From positions 1 through 32,396 of the forward strand of contig JAYUKY010000101.1 of the NCBI GenBank assembly GCA_043764015.1: a stretch of 32,396 nucleotides of DNA. Direction: 5' to 3'. This document shows, in pieces, positions 1 through 10,500 of the stretch. Every line of letters starts with the position of its first letter. The first letter of the stretch is position 1. The translations under genes and the position numbers were made by a program. This DNA comes from JANYGM01 sp043764015 (GTDB lineage: Bacteria; Bacteroidota; Bacteroidia; Cytophagales; Thermonemataceae). The notes below the pieces were generated by a model that was not told the origin of the DNA, did not search any database, and was given only the letters and a program-made list of their open reading frames with translations.

Positions 1-105
1 TATATCAAAAGCAAAAAATAGTTTTTATGTATAGCGGTGGCGTTCACGCCACCGCTTAGATTTTTTGAAATTAGGAACTTATTTGCAACACATTACTTAT
101 CTAAA
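1..105. repeat. Dispersed palindromic repeat, copy A (cut by window start)
   Basis: A perfect 10-bp hairpin stem (33-42 with 47-56, core GGTGGCG-TTCA-CGCCACC) is followed by an AT-rich arm containing TTAGGAACTTATTTGCAACA (about 76-95). The same core hairpin and arm recur at 26873-26990. The arm of copy A, read on the minus strand, matches the left arm of that second copy over roughly 45 nt with a few mismatches, so the two copies lie in opposite orientation. No reading frame is present. It is probably a short MITE- or REP-like element; the family is not identified. Confidence 0.75.
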
Positions 106-154
106 AGACACATCAATAAATTTATAAAAATTAGTTTATCTTAATTTTTTAGCT

Positions 155-162
155 TACTTTTG
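155..162 (+). promoter_or_regulatory. Bacteroidota -7 promoter element for the DUF5686 gene
   Basis: TACTTTTG fits the Bacteroidota TAnnTTTG consensus and lies 54 nt before the ATG at 216. No convincing -33 TTG is visible at the expected spacing, so this is a partial promoter match. Confidence 0.5.
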
Positions 163-215
163 TGTATATTAGAAAAATAGGTTACAAACAATAGTAAATA
201 TATTGATTCAATACA

Positions 216-2768
216 ATGAGCAAAAACATCTACAAAAACTTTTTTATTTTATTTTTTATTCTGTTAAATGGCGTTTGTATGTCTAGTTTTGCTCAAAAAA
301 TTACTATCAAAGGCAAAATAACAGACGTAGTAACCAAAGAAGTTTTACCTTTCGTAAACGTATATATAAGAAATGCTGATGGAACGCTCAAAGGCGTTGT
401 TTCTGATGATGATGGCAAATATACCATAGAAGTTCCTAACAAAAAAGATACACTTTTTGCGGTTTTTATGGGCTACCAAATAGGCAAAAAAGTAATCAAT
501 TTGGGGCTTTTGCAAACCATTGATTTCAAACTTATTCCTGATGATGAGTCTATAGGTGAGGTAGTGGTGAGTGGTAGAAAAAAAGATAACCCTGCCTGGG
601 CAATCATTAGAAATGCCGTAAAAAATAAAGCTAAAAACTCTCCTGCCAACCTTGATGCTTATCAATATGATATGTACAACCGCTTGGAAGGCTATATCCG
701 CCCCAACGGAAAAGGAATTAGTAAGATGAAACTTTTGAAAGAAATGCAAAAAGTTTCATCAAAATATCCCCAACTAAAAGATGAGAAAGGGCTTCCACTT
801 GTGCCTATTATTGTGAGTGAAGGCGTAGGAACGAAATATGTTAGCAAAAAACCAAAAAGAGACAGAGAAATTATCACTAATTCCAATATAAATGGTATTG
901 GTATAGAAAATACGGAAGGTTTAGGAGATATTTTAACAAAAAGTAGCGTTGCAAATTTTAATTTCTATAATAATGAAGTAATTATTTTTCAGAAATATTT
1001 TCTCTCGCCTGTGGCTGATGGCTGGCGTGTAATGTATGATTATGATTTGTTGGATAGTGTAATGGTTGATAAAGATTTTTGTTACAAACTGAATATCGTA
1101 CCAAAAAATTCTTCTGATTTGGCGTTTGTAGGCACACTTTGGATAACTAAAAAAGATTTTGCCATCAAAAAAATAGAGGCACGAGCCAGCGACAACGCCA
1201 ACATCAACTTTGTGAGCGGTATCAAAATAAATCAAACTTTTACACAAGTAGAAACAGGCGTTTGGTTGCCTCAAAGCATTGATTTTGAGATGCAAGTCAA
1301 AGATATTTCTGATTTAATCCCAGAAATGTATATGAAAACACATATTGATAATAAAAACTATATTATCAATAAACAAAAGGAAATAGATTTTTATGACGAA
1401 AAAGCATCAGATGCCAAGACTATTGCTACAAAAGATACTACTTTTTGGAAAGAATTTCGTAAAGATAGTAGTCTCATAAACCAACTAAATATTACTTCTT
1501 TGATTGATAGTATGAAAGCAATTCCTGCGGTGCGTTCCTACACACGTACACTTACAGTGCTTGCTTCTGGGTATTTTGAAGGCAAAAAGATAGAAATTGG
1601 GCATTGGGCGAGGTTTTATGCTTGGAATACTATTGAAGGTCACCGTTTGGGTTTTGGATTTCGTACTAGCTCACTTTGGAGCAGGAAAATCCGTTTTGAT
1701 ACACGTATTGCTTATGGTACAAACGACCAAAAAATAAAATATAATGCCCATTTGCGGTATATTTTTGCGTATGGCAAAAAATATGCAGCCATTGGAATAC
1801 GCCGTTTGGAGGATATTGAGCCACTTATTCAGCTAAATCTTTACGAAAATTTGCCACAGCTTTTCCTTGCTGCCAACCGTTTTGGAGATATATCAAATAT
1901 ACGCCCTTTTTTCAAACAAGAAACCACTATTTATGCGGAAAAACGTATCAATTTTGATTTTTTGCAAAAAGTGACGTTCTCTCACCGTGTGCTAAAACCT
2001 CTCTATAACTTTGGTTATTATGCACAAGAAGGAATTACAGAAATTTCTACAGACTTAACTTCATCAGAAATTACTTTGCAAAGCGTTTATCAAAAAGGCT
2101 CAAGCAGAACGCAACTTGACCCAGATACAGAAGTTAATTTGTCGGGAGTTTCTAGACCAAAATTCAGTTTGATAGGCGTTATTGGACTAAAAGATGTTTT
2201 TGGAAGTCAGTTTGAATACCAAAAAATATTTTTGGATATTTCTCAAAGAAATATGCGTACTGGGTCGTTGGGGTCTGCTGATTATAATTTTAGCGTTGGG
2301 CATATATTTTCACCTGTACCTTATCCACTACTCAAAACGCATTTAGGGAACAATACGCCATTTTTTGTGAACAGAGCTTTTAATATGATGCAAGGTTTTG
2401 AGTTTGTGAGTAGTTCTTATGCTTCACTTAGTTATACACAGTTTTTTGGTGGATTTATTTTAGACCGTATTCCTTTGATGAAGACTATCAATAAAAAACT
2501 TAAATGGCGGTTGCTGACAAGTTTCAATGTGCTATATGGCACAATGAACGAGAAAAGTCTGCGTCTTTTGCCTACACAAACTGCTAGTGGTGAGCCTATT
2601 ACTCCTTTTTATGTGCTTTCTCCTAACAAACCTTATATGGAAATTGGCTATGGAATAGACAATATTTTCAAATTTTTTAGGGTAGATTTTATTCACCGCC
2701 TGAATTATTTGGAAAATCCTGGCGCAAAATCTTTTGGTGTGAAGTTTTTGGCACAAATAAAATTATAA
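216..2768 (+). CDS. DUF5686 / carboxypeptidase-regulatory-like domain outer-membrane protein
   Basis: This 850-aa protein starts with a signal peptide (hydrophobic residues about 9-24, cleavage after SSFAQ). A carboxypeptidase-regulatory-like beta-sandwich follows (about residues 30-110, ITIKGKITDVVTKEVLPFVN...). This is the N-terminal plug-like module common in Bacteroidota outer-membrane proteins. The rest (from about NPAWAIIRNAV) matches my memory of the DUF5686 family. Its C-terminal half is rich in alternating aromatic/polar strands, as expected of a beta-barrel ending in a hydrophobic strand (VKFLAQIKL). There is no TonB box or SusC signature. The function of DUF5686 proteins is not established; a surface or envelope role is inferred. 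The ATG at 216 is preferred because it directly precedes the signal peptide and lies downstream of a -7 element. It appears to be a single-gene unit. Confidence 0.88.
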   Translation: MSKNIYKNFFILFFILLNGVCMSSFAQKITIKGKITDVVTKEVLPFVNVYIRNADGTLKGVVSDDDGKYTIEVPNKKDTLFAVFMGYQIGKKVINLGLLQTIDFKLIPDDESIGEVVVSGRKKDNPAWAIIRNAVKNKAKNSPANLDAYQYDMYNRLEGYIRPNGKGISKMKLLKEMQKVSSKYPQLKDEKGLPLVPIIVSEGVGTKYVSKKPKRDREIITNSNINGIGIENTEGLGDILTKSSVANFNFYNNEVIIFQKYFLSPVADGWRVMYDYDLLDSVMVDKDFCYKLNIVPKNSSDLAFVGTLWITKKDFAIKKIEARASDNANINFVSGIKINQTFTQVETGVWLPQSIDFEMQVKDISDLIPEMYMKTHIDNKNYIINKQKEIDFYDEKASDAKTIATKDTTFWKEFRKDSSLINQLNITSLIDSMKAIPAVRSYTRTLTVLASGYFEGKKIEIGHWARFYAWNTIEGHRLGFGFRTSSLWSRKIRFDTRIAYGTNDQKIKYNAHLRYIFAYGKKYAAIGIRRLEDIEPLIQLNLYENLPQLFLAANRFGDISNIRPFFKQETTIYAEKRINFDFLQKVTFSHRVLKPLYNFGYYAQEGITEISTDLTSSEITLQSVYQKGSSRTQLDPDTEVNLSGVSRPKFSLIGVIGLKDVFGSQFEYQKIFLDISQRNMRTGSLGSADYNFSVGHIFSPVPYPLLKTHLGNNTPFFVNRAFNMMQGFEFVSSSYASLSYTQFFGGFILDRIPLMKTINKKLKWRLLTSFNVLYGTMNEKSLRLLPTQTASGEPITPFYVLSPNKPYMEIGYGIDNIFKFFRVDFIHRLNYLENPGAKSFGVKFLAQIKL

Positions 2769-2840
2769 AAATAGTAGCTATTTTTTTGTTAAAAAATTCT
2801 TATCCTTCAACTTGTCGTTAAAAAAGTGCTTTTTGATTTG

Positions 2841-2848
2841 TATTTTTG
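2841..2848 (+). promoter_or_regulatory. -7 promoter element for the T9SS type B protein gene
   Basis: TATTTTTG matches TAnnTTTG, 55 nt before the ATG at 2903. A possible upstream TTG start at 2846 lies inside this element, which argues for translation starting at 2903. No well-spaced -33 element was found. Confidence 0.5.
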
Positions 2849-2902
2849 CATAATAGTTTATATTTGATTATCTTTACGGATAAAATAAACACGTTTTCAT
2901 TT

Positions 2903-5749
2903 ATGCGACCACTAGCACTGATTTTTATATTGCTTTTCTGTTTTTTTGTTTCTAATGACTTAAAAGCCACACACTTGCGAGCAGGGCAGATTTCTGCCAG
3001 CCGTACAGACCCAATAGCACTCACCTACCGCATTACGCTCACGCTTTACCGTGACAAGTGCGCCCAATGTGTGGAACTAGCTTCTACGGCACGTATTTTT
3101 ATTAGAGAATTAAATGTAGAACTTACTGCAAGCCTTGTTTTACCTCTTAATGAAGTCGGAAACAACACACAAGAAGGAAAATATCAGTTTAATTATACTT
3201 TTTCAGGAGCTGGTACTTTTACTATTACTTACTCCGACCCGTACAGAAATGACGTTATAAATATGTCTAACTCGTTAGGAACGGAGTTTTATGTAGAGTC
3301 TCAAATAATTATAAATCCATTTTTGGGACGAAATAGTACACCTATTTTGCAGGCTTTGCCCATAGACTTTGCAGGTTTGGGAAGAAAATTTTTGCATAAT
3401 CCTGGTGCTTACGACCCAGATGGTGATAGCCTTTCATATAGTTTTGTTACACCAAGACAAGGATTTAACATAAATGTAGCAGGTTATCAGCCACTTAGTG
3501 CTTATATGACCAACGCAGAAAACGGTGGTTCACCTAGCTTTGTTATCAATCCCTCCACAGGAACTGTTACTTGGGACAGCCCTAATACCGTTGGAAATTT
3601 TAATTTTGCTATCAGAGTACAAGAATGGCGTAAAAACGTACAAGGAAACTATATTTCTCTGGGTTATGTGGTACGTGATATGCAGGTGCGTGTAAGTAAT
3701 TCTGCTAATAAACGTCCTATTTTGCAGCTTCCTCCTAATTTGTGCGTGGTGGTTGGTAATAGTTTAGATGAAAATATTACTGCCACAGACCCAGATAACA
3801 ACCAAGTAATAATTACTACTACGAGTCAATTATATGATCCTTCTTTTCCAACTCCAAGAGCTGTTTTCTCTCCTAATCCGCCTATATTACAGCCTACTAC
3901 GCCACTTCCAGCCAAATTAAACTTTAAATGGTCTCCCTCTTGTGACCACATACGAGAACGCCCTTATCAAGTGCTTTTCAAGGCAGAAGATAATCCTACG
4001 GGGGGCAATACGCCACTTGTAGATATTCAGATTTGGGAAGTAAAGGTTTTAGGACCAAAAATACTCAATGTAACCGCCACACCAAATAATCTTCCAAATG
4101 AAGATAATATTATCCTTAATTGGACAGCTTATTCTTGTGCGACTCGTGCAGACCGCCTAATTATTTGGAGAAAAGAAAACTGTAGCCCTGATGCGCTAGC
4201 AACTTGTGAAACTGGTGTACCCAAAAATGCTGGATATACTGCTATTGCACGTATTTTGCCTAATCTCACTACCTACACAGACCGTACTGTACGTGCAGGA
4301 GTGCGTTATACGTACCGCATTTCTGCTACTTTTGCGCCTCCTTCTGGTGGCGAAAGTGTGTCTTCTGACCCTATTTGCGCTGGTCTTGATATTGATACAC
4401 CACTTTTTACCAAAGTAGATATTACTGAAACTTCTGCCACAACAGGCAAAATAAATGTGGCTTTTGTACAGCCTTGGCAATTTGGAACGCCTAACAATCC
4501 GCCTACTGCGCCTTATGGTTACAAATTATTTAGGGCTGAAGGACTAACTGGAGGTTCTTTTACAGAAATTCAGACTTATCTTAATGTTGTACCTGCGGAT
4601 TTAACTGTGCTGACTTTTACTGATAATAATCTAAACACGCTCAATAATGCGTATAGATACCGTTTAGCGTTTTTCTCTAGTGCAACAGATGAAACAAATA
4701 AGGTTTTTAGAGATTCTTCTGATGTGGCAAGTACCGTAAAACTCTCTAATAATCCGCCTTCTGGCTGTATTAAGGTAGATTGGACGTATAATGTTGGTTG
4801 GAGTAACCAACTCACTAAACACGACATTTTTCGTAGTAATGATGGTGCTACTTTTAATGTGATAGGAACACCAACAGACGTAATCTTGGCAGGAACTAAT
4901 AACGGTAATTATACTGATACAGGTCTTACACAAGGGCAAAACTACACTTACCGTATTTTGACACGTGGGAGCTATCAAAATCCTGATTTTACGGCTCGTT
5001 ATCCAGTTTTAGAGCCTTTTTTGAATAATTCTCAAACCATAACGGCTACACCAAAAGACATCACACCACCTTGTCCGCCTGCTTTAAGTATTCCTGCACC
5101 TGATTGTACGCTTTTTGGCGTTAAATGTGGTACAAATAGCGTTGTTGCACCGCCTTTTAGCAATTTTCTTACTTGGAAAAACCCAGAAGGCGACAATGGT
5201 AGCCAAAATGGTCGTTGTGGTGATAATAGTGCGGGTTGTGAGTTTGAAGCGGATAATATAAAAGAATATAGAATTTATTATAAAGCAAATCAATCACTTG
5301 ATTATCAGTTGCTTACAACTATTTCAAACAAACTAATACTTACTTATTCTCATAATAATTTGCTTTCTTTTGTGGGTTGTTATGCCGTTACGTCTGTGGA
5401 TAACGCAGGCAATGAAAGTGCCAAAAGTAACGAGGTTTGTATAGATAATTGTGAGAATTTTGTTTTGCCAAATGTTTTTACACCAAGTGCCAAAGATGGC
5501 AAAAATGACGTTTTTGCACCTTGTGAGCCTGCTTTATTTATTGAAAGCACAGATTTTGAAGTATATAATATTTGGGGAAGAAGAATCTATAACAGCAATC
5601 AAGACCCAAAAATAAATTGGAACGGCAAAACGAACGCAGGTACTTTGGTAGCAACGGGTATATATTATTACGTAGCAAAAGTGAAGTTTTTTAGTGCTAT
5701 TGGTACAAATGAAAAAACATACAAAGGCTGGATAAATGTATTAAAATAA
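2903..5749 (+). CDS. T9SS type B (gliding motility-associated C-terminal) surface protein
   Basis: A 948-aa secreted protein. The signal peptide (MRPLALIFILLFCFFVSNDLKA) is followed by ATHLRAGQI, the usual start of large Cytophagales surface proteins. A cadherin-like motif follows (YDPDGDSLSYSF), then several fibronectin-III/Ig-like repeats. The last ~90 residues (VLPNVFTPSAKDGKNDVF..., then FEVYNIWGRRIYN and WNGKTNAG) are the CHU_C or type B sorting domain. This domain directs export by the type IX secretion system to the cell surface. Cysteine pairs such as CGDNSAGCEF and CPPALSIPAPDC suggest disulfides. I saw no catalytic domain; adhesion or gliding is the likely role, by inference. The start at 2903 is chosen because an upstream TTG (2846) lies within the promoter and would spoil the signal peptide. 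Confidence 0.9.
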   Translation: MRPLALIFILLFCFFVSNDLKATHLRAGQISASRTDPIALTYRITLTLYRDKCAQCVELASTARIFIRELNVELTASLVLPLNEVGNNTQEGKYQFNYTFSGAGTFTITYSDPYRNDVINMSNSLGTEFYVESQIIINPFLGRNSTPILQALPIDFAGLGRKFLHNPGAYDPDGDSLSYSFVTPRQGFNINVAGYQPLSAYMTNAENGGSPSFVINPSTGTVTWDSPNTVGNFNFAIRVQEWRKNVQGNYISLGYVVRDMQVRVSNSANKRPILQLPPNLCVVVGNSLDENITATDPDNNQVIITTTSQLYDPSFPTPRAVFSPNPPILQPTTPLPAKLNFKWSPSCDHIRERPYQVLFKAEDNPTGGNTPLVDIQIWEVKVLGPKILNVTATPNNLPNEDNIILNWTAYSCATRADRLIIWRKENCSPDALATCETGVPKNAGYTAIARILPNLTTYTDRTVRAGVRYTYRISATFAPPSGGESVSSDPICAGLDIDTPLFTKVDITETSATTGKINVAFVQPWQFGTPNNPPTAPYGYKLFRAEGLTGGSFTEIQTYLNVVPADLTVLTFTDNNLNTLNNAYRYRLAFFSSATDETNKVFRDSSDVASTVKLSNNPPSGCIKVDWTYNVGWSNQLTKHDIFRSNDGATFNVIGTPTDVILAGTNNGNYTDTGLTQGQNYTYRILTRGSYQNPDFTARYPVLEPFLNNSQTITATPKDITPPCPPALSIPAPDCTLFGVKCGTNSVVAPPFSNFLTWKNPEGDNGSQNGRCGDNSAGCEFEADNIKEYRIYYKANQSLDYQLLTTISNKLILTYSHNNLLSFVGCYAVTSVDNAGNESAKSNEVCIDNCENFVLPNVFTPSAKDGKNDVFAPCEPALFIESTDFEVYNIWGRRIYNSNQDPKINWNGKTNAGTLVATGIYYYVAKVKFFSAIGTNEKTYKGWINVLK

Positions 5750-5865
5750 ATATCATAGACTCCCAAAAAATAAAGTGAGTTCACTTAAAATACGTTATAA
5801 TTTTTGATAATCAGCTAAATCTATGCTATATTGCCAAAAGAAAAACCATTATTTTGCCTATTTAT

Positions 5866-7311
5866 ATGAAAAATCTGTCTTTACGCACCAAATACCATCT
5901 AGTTTTATTTTGTTTATTTATCTGTATGAGTGCAGATTTGGGGTATTTGTTGCTTTTTGATGATATAAATATACTTTTTGAAGTATTTATGTTATTCAAT
6001 ACAATGGCTTTTATCATTTTGTTAGCATATTTTGTTAGCTATTATCTCTTAGAGCCACTAGACGAGATAAACCGCTTTGCACAAAGTTTGAGTGAACCAG
6101 GTCTTGTGGCACTTATGAGAGATGATTATCCAGAGGAAATAGAAAGAATAATGCTTCAGTTGCGTAAAATTGATGAAAATATAGAAGATGCAGAACTTTT
6201 TGTGAACAAGATTGGTGAGCGAGATTTTTCTGCGGATATGGGTTCATTGCAATATAATGAAGGTTTAGGCACGGCACTCTCACGAATGCGTGACCAACTT
6301 CAAAGCATAGCAGATGAAGAGGCAAAACGAAATTGGTCTGTCAATGGAGTGGCTATTTTCTCTGATTTATTGAGAGATAACCAAAATGCAGAGATTGCAG
6401 AGATTTCTTTTTTGTTTATCAAAAAGATAATAACGTATGTAGATGCCTTGCAAGGGGCTATTTATCTTATCAATGACACTAATCCACAAAAAGAATTTAT
6501 AGAAACCATTGGAGGCTATGCCAATGAACGCCGTAAATATCTCCAAAAAGAAATTTCAATGGGTGAGGGACTTGTAGGACGTTGTGTTTTGGAGAATGAT
6601 AGTATTTATATTGATGATTTGCCCACAGATTATATACATATTTCTTCTGGTTTGGGGAATGCAAAGCCAAAAAGTTTGCTACTTGCCCCTATCCGAGTGA
6701 ATGAAAAAGTGTATGGCGTAGCTGAAATAGCCTCTTTTCATAAACTTGAAGCTTATCAACAAGAGTTTATAAAAACTATTTGTCAAAGTTTTGGTGCAAC
6801 AGTTGCCAACGCAAAAATAAATGTCAATACAAAACAACTTTTGAAAAATTCAGGTAATATTGCCACACAATTACAAGAAAAAGAAGCAGAACTTTTGAAA
6901 GAGAAAACGTTACTTTTAACTACAAAAACTCAATTAGAAGCAGAAATAAGCCAAATCAATCATAATAATAGTATTAATAATTCCTTGCTTACAGGTCTTT
7001 TGCAAACACACGCCAAGCTAGAAATCTCTTTGGAAGGAATTATCACAAGTGCAAGTAATTTATACTTAGAAACAACTGGTTACGCTGATATAGAGGTTGT
7101 CGGTTATAATGAACGCATTACAATCCCCACAGACGAGATAAAAGCTTATGAAAGCGTTTGGAAAAAGGTACTTTTTGGGCAACCTCACACAGGCGAGTTT
7201 AAGCGCATAGCCAAAGATGGTAGTGCAATTTTGCTCAAAGGAACTTATTTACCTGCTTTTGACGAACAAAAAAAACTCTCTAAGGTGGTATTATTGGCAA
7301 GGGTGAAATAA
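5866..7311 (+). CDS. Membrane GAF-PAS sensor protein without an output domain
   Basis: A 481-aa protein with two N-terminal transmembrane segments (about 10-30 and 36-60) and almost no loop between them. A HAMP-like linker (LEPLDEINRFAQSLSE) follows, then a GAF domain (about 155-325, containing GEGLVGRCVLENDSIYIDDL). After that come a coiled coil (about 330-365) and a C-terminal PAS-like fold (GIITSASNLYLETTGY). The GAF region is clearly related to the minus-strand protein at 12637-15213: both have GLVGR/SLVGR, a P-Y-ID or P-Y-LT motif and a GVAEIASF/GVLELASF strand. No histidine kinase, cyclase, phosphatase or DNA-binding domain follows, so it probably signals through a partner. Start: the ATG at 5866 is preferred over an in-frame TTG at 5854. 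It is followed by a strong terminator at 7322-7361. Confidence 0.88.
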   Translation: MKNLSLRTKYHLVLFCLFICMSADLGYLLLFDDINILFEVFMLFNTMAFIILLAYFVSYYLLEPLDEINRFAQSLSEPGLVALMRDDYPEEIERIMLQLRKIDENIEDAELFVNKIGERDFSADMGSLQYNEGLGTALSRMRDQLQSIADEEAKRNWSVNGVAIFSDLLRDNQNAEIAEISFLFIKKIITYVDALQGAIYLINDTNPQKEFIETIGGYANERRKYLQKEISMGEGLVGRCVLENDSIYIDDLPTDYIHISSGLGNAKPKSLLLAPIRVNEKVYGVAEIASFHKLEAYQQEFIKTICQSFGATVANAKINVNTKQLLKNSGNIATQLQEKEAELLKEKTLLLTTKTQLEAEISQINHNNSINNSLLTGLLQTHAKLEISLEGIITSASNLYLETTGYADIEVVGYNERITIPTDEIKAYESVWKKVLFGQPHTGEFKRIAKDGSAILLKGTYLPAFDEQKKLSKVVLLARVK

Positions 7312-7321
7312 AAATAAAAAT

Positions 7322-7361
7322 AAAAAATCCCTTTCTTTGTTTACAAGAAAAGGGATTTTTT
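7322..7361 (+). terminator. Rho-independent terminator after the GAF-PAS gene
   Basis: Near-perfect hairpin with arms AAAAATCCCTTTCTT and AAGAAAAGGGATTTTT, ending in a T run, 11 nt after the stop codon. Confidence 0.85.
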
Positions 7362-7439
7362 AATATTATCTCAATGTTAAAATTATTACTTTTCTATTAA
7401 AACGGGTTACTTTTTCTCTTTTACTGGTATATAAATACG

Positions 7440-7447
7440 TAAATTTG
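7440..7447 (+). promoter_or_regulatory. -7 promoter element for the T9SS type A adhesin gene
   Basis: TAAATTTG matches TAnnTTTG, 62 nt before the ATG at 7509. The upstream -33 element is not obvious. Confidence 0.45.
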
Positions 7448-7508
7448 CTGAAGATAATCTTACATAAAAACTTTTTTAAATAATAAATATTAAACAATAA
7501 ATACAACA

Positions 7509-10500
7509 ATGAAAACCATTACAAAAAAAATAATACTACTTTTATTTTTCTTGCTGATAATTGCAGGGGAAAGTTGGGGGCAATACATTGTAAATTTTGA
7601 AGCTGAAACAAAAGCAGCTTATGCTTCTGGAGCAGTTACTTTAAATGGTATTAGTTGGGATATGACAGAGGCGCTAATTGGTGATGCGGCAGATGACTTC
7701 AAAAATGCGCTAAAATCTGCTAGAATGCGTGGTAGGAATGGTTCTGTAATGTCTATGATACAAGATAAATCTAATGGTATTGGTGATGTTACTTTTCAAT
7801 ATAGAACTTATGGCACTGATGCAACACAACAACCTTGGGCAGTTGAGTACTCATTAAATAGTGGTGGTTCTTGGACACAGATAGGAGCTGATATTACAGC
7901 AACAGGTACGGTACAGAATTTTTCTGCTTCTGTTAATCAAACAGGTAACAATATTAGGTTAAGAATTCGCCTTACAACAACTCCAGGTACAACTGGTAAT
8001 AGAAGAATGAATATTGATGATATCAATATTACTAACTATACTATTGCAGCCCCAGAAATCAACCTACAAGGAAATGCCACTAACATTACTGATGGAGACA
8101 TAACACCAAGTGGTACAGACCATACTGATTTTGAAAATGTTACAACTGCTACTACATTTAATAGAACATTCACTATACAAAATACTGGAACAGCTACACT
8201 CAATATCACCACACCAATAACGCTCACAGGTGCAGGTTTTTCAGTAGTTACACAACCTACTACAATGGTTATTGCTGGTGGTTCTACTACTTTTGTTATC
8301 CGTTTTACGGCTGGTGCTGTGGGTGCGGTTACAGGAAATATAAGCATCACCAATGATGACTCAAACGAAAATCCTTATAATTTTGATATTTTGGCAAATA
8401 GTATTGCTGTTCCTGCGCCTATTTTTTCATTTGCGACTGCAACAGCAACTATTGCAGAAAATGGGGTCTCAATAAATGTCACAGTAAATCAAAGTATTAC
8501 TAACATTTGTAGTGTAAATGTAGCTCTCACAGGCGGTACAGCCGTACAAGGAACTGATTTTACTTTTACTTCCCCAACGACCCTAAATTTCAATGGTGTT
8601 ATTACTTCTCAAGTCATTAATATTCCTATCATCAATAATGCCATTATTGATGGAAGCAGAACTTTTATTCTTACCTTACAAACGGCTACATTAGGTTGTG
8701 CTATTGGAACTCCCACAAGTATTACTGTTACCATTACTGATGATGAGGTTGCACCTATTGTAGGTACTATTTTTGAAAAAGGAGACATTGCTATTGTGGC
8801 GTTTAATACTAATGATAACCTTTGCAGTAGTGATCAAAGTGATTTCATTACTTTTATTTGTTTTAAAGATATTATAACAGGTACTACTTTTGATATGACA
8901 GATAATGGTTGGCAACGTGTCAATGCTAATCAGTGGGGAGATAGTGAAGGCGCAGTAAGATGCGTTTATAATGGTGGTGCAACTATTGTAGCAGGCACAA
9001 AAATTACGTTTAGATTGCCTAGTATAGGTCTTGTACCAGTTGCTACTAATTGGTCTTTTGCGGATTTGGGAAGCGGTGCTACAGTCAATATGAGTAGTGG
9101 AGGTGACCAACTCCATTTTATGCAAGGCGGTGCTTGGAATAATCCTATGGGAGCGCAAAATGCTACTTATGCAGGTGGAATTATTCTTTTTGGTTTTAAT
9201 AGTGAAAATACTTGGACTGATTTTATAGATGATTCTAATAACTCTGGTATCTATCCTAATACGAGATGTTTTATTACAAGTATTTCAGCTGGAAACTATA
9301 CTCGTTATACTGGTATTGCTACTGCTACAACCAAAAGAGATTGGATAGATAGAATTTCTAATGTTGCTAATTGGACTACTTATGCTAATTGTACAGATTA
9401 TAATGCTGCGTCTTCTCCTAGTTTTGTGATAACAACAGGTACATTAGTTGGTGGCAAATGGATAGGAGATATTAGTAATAATTGGTTTGATTGTAAAAAT
9501 TGGGACGACTATCTTATCCCAACATCAACAACTAACGTAAGTATTGCGCTCACCACAGATAACAGCCCAGAAATAAGAAGTACTGCTACTTATGCATCAG
9601 AGTTTAGCGGAATAGCACAATGTAACAATATTACACTTGCTAATTCTACCACAAAAACACTATCTTTTTTTGCAACAGGTACACATAATTTAGAAGTTTA
9701 TGGCAACTGGGACAACCAAAAAGGAACAGCCAACTTCACAGAAGGAAATGGTACAGTAACTTTTAAGGGAACAGCTCCTCAAACAATCTCCACAACAGGC
9801 GGAAGCGAAACTTTTGCTAACGTCATTCTCAATAATAATACTGGTTTGAGCCTTAGCAATACGAATATGTTGCTTTCTTCTAATCTTACCTTTACAAATG
9901 GTATTCTTACCGCAAACTATGCCACAACTGAAAGAGTTGAGTTTTTGGCTGGCTCATCTGTCACAGGCGTTAGTGGAAATAAATATGTGAATGGTTGGGT
10001 AAGAAAAGTAGGAAATACTAACTTCACCTTCCCTGTCGGAAATAGTGGTTATTACGCTCCTATTGGCATAAGTTCTCTTTCAGGAACAGCAACAGACCAT
10101 TTTACTGCCAAGTACACAAAAGTAGCTCCAAATCCATATAATATAGCTTCTAAAGTCCCTGCATTAGACCACATTGATAATTGTGAATATTGGGATTTAA
10201 ACAGAACTGCTGGAGCTTCTGATGCCAATGTTACTCTTCATTATGCTGATATTCGTAGTTGTGGCGTGACGGCAGGGCAAGAGTCAGATATGCGTGTAGC
10301 ACATTGGAATGGCACGCTTTGGGAAGATTTTGGAAATACCAATACCAATACAGGTGCGCAGACTATCACAAGTGGTGTTGTGTCCTCATTTAGTCCGTTT
10401 ACGCTTAGTAGTATCAGTATTTTTAACCCACTTCCAATAGAGCTGGTTTCTTTTGATGCTAAAATCAACCAAAATAACCAAGCACAATTAGACTGGATTA